Positions 5,581 to 5,827 of a DNA stretch of 5,827 nucleotides are shown here, piece by piece (the first letter of the stretch is position 1; the number at the start of each line of letters is the position of its first letter). Under the pieces are notes generated by a model. It was not told where the DNA came from. It saw nothing but the letters and a program-made list of their open reading frames with translations, and did not search any database. The DNA lies in contig CAIQGU010000025.1 in assembly GCA_903871435.1 (NCBI GenBank), positions 1 through 5,827 on the forward strand, given 5' to 3'. The position numbers and the translations under genes are program-made. Source of the stretch: an uncultured Burkholderiales bacterium. Its GTDB lineage: Bacteria; Pseudomonadota; Gammaproteobacteria; Burkholderiales; Burkholderiaceae_F.

Positions 5581-5827
5581 TTAGCGACCGAACTCGGGTT
5601 TGATAATCGTCCCCCGCACGGCGACCCGGATGGGTGCCAGAACGCGAGTCTCGCCAAGGTCAACGTGCAAATGGCCCTTGAGGGTGTGGTCCGTGAGAAT
5701 TTCTACATCGCCGGATGCCGCCAGGGCACCCGCGTGTGCACGAATGTCTCGCAAGGTGGCCTGGTTGGCGGTAGCGACCAGTTCGGCATCCATGGTGGAG
5801 AACCGCGTTGACCCGCCGCTGGTTACG
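5581..5827 (-). CDS. 3' end of a larger gene, possibly AsmA-like C-terminal region (partial)
   Basis: The reading frame stays open from the TAA at 5581-5583 to the right edge of the window, giving 81 residues of what is probably the C-terminus of a longer protein. The ATG at 5793 is in frame, but the frame continues upstream with similar character (G-G-S-T-R-F-S-T), so I do not treat it as the start. The segment alternates beta-strand-like stretches with glycines and ends V-A-V-R-G-T-I-I-K-P-E-F-G-R. The pattern G-x-T-x-F ... A-S-G-D-V-E-I ... L-K-G-H-L-H-V-D-L ... R-G-T-x-x-x-P resembles the end of AsmA-type envelope proteins, large proteins anchored in the inner membrane and linked to lipid transport. 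That is a visual resemblance only; another repetitive beta-rich protein is possible. It reads toward mnmG across the parS region. Confidence 0.5.
   Translation of the reverse strand, partial: VTSGGSTRFSTMDAELVATANQATLRDIRAHAGALAASGDVEILTDHTLKGHLHVDLGETRVLAPIRVAVRGTIIKPEFGR

Noticed and set aside
5282..5584. 100-codon plus-strand frame across the parS region
   Set aside because: It runs through both parS sites and the palindromes, has no recognisable domain, and no convincing ribosome binding site was seen.

Overview
The window is a GC-rich stretch of core bacterial chromosome. Every gene I can support lies on the minus strand. The order mnmG (gidA) - rsmG (gidB) - parA - parB, followed by an atpI-type gene, together with the protein sequences, points to a beta-proteobacterium. 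The Alcaligenaceae (Bordetella / Achromobacter / Pusillimonas relatives) look most likely. That placement rests on remembered family resemblance, not on a search.

Read in the direction of transcription (right to left), the window holds five regions. (1) At 5581-5827 is the 3' end of a larger gene cut by the window edge, possibly an AsmA-like envelope protein. (2) At 5144-5580 is a 437-base non-coding region with two near-consensus parS sites (5308-5323 and 5444-5459, centres 136 bp apart), several palindromes between or beside them, and a candidate -10 box for the downstream operon. (3) At 646-5143 is a tight cluster: mnmG (tRNA U34 modification), rsmG (16S rRNA G527 N7 methylation), and parA and parB (chromosome segregation). 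mnmG and rsmG overlap by 26 bp, and rsmG and parA are 29 bp apart. The 82-bp parA-parB gap is exactly filled by a possible 29-codon ORF that joins both neighbours through ATGA overlaps. (4) At 401-645 is a gap with a good sigma70-type promoter reading toward atpI. (5) At 23-400 is atpI, presumably the first gene of an F0F1 ATP synthase operon that continues past the left edge.

ParA, ParB and the two parS sites form a complete chromosomal partition module: ParB loads at parS, spreads as a CTP-dependent clamp, and ParA moves or separates the complexes. Linkage to mnmG/rsmG is the classic near-origin arrangement, but I see no convincing DnaA-box cluster or AT-rich unwinding element, so oriC itself is probably outside the window. 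I found no mobile element, CRISPR array, RNA gene or foreign-looking island. The main points for a second look are the twin parS arrangement upstream of the operon encoding its own binding protein, the palindrome cluster between the sites, and the ATGA-linked micro-ORF between parA and parB. None of these amounts to a new system.
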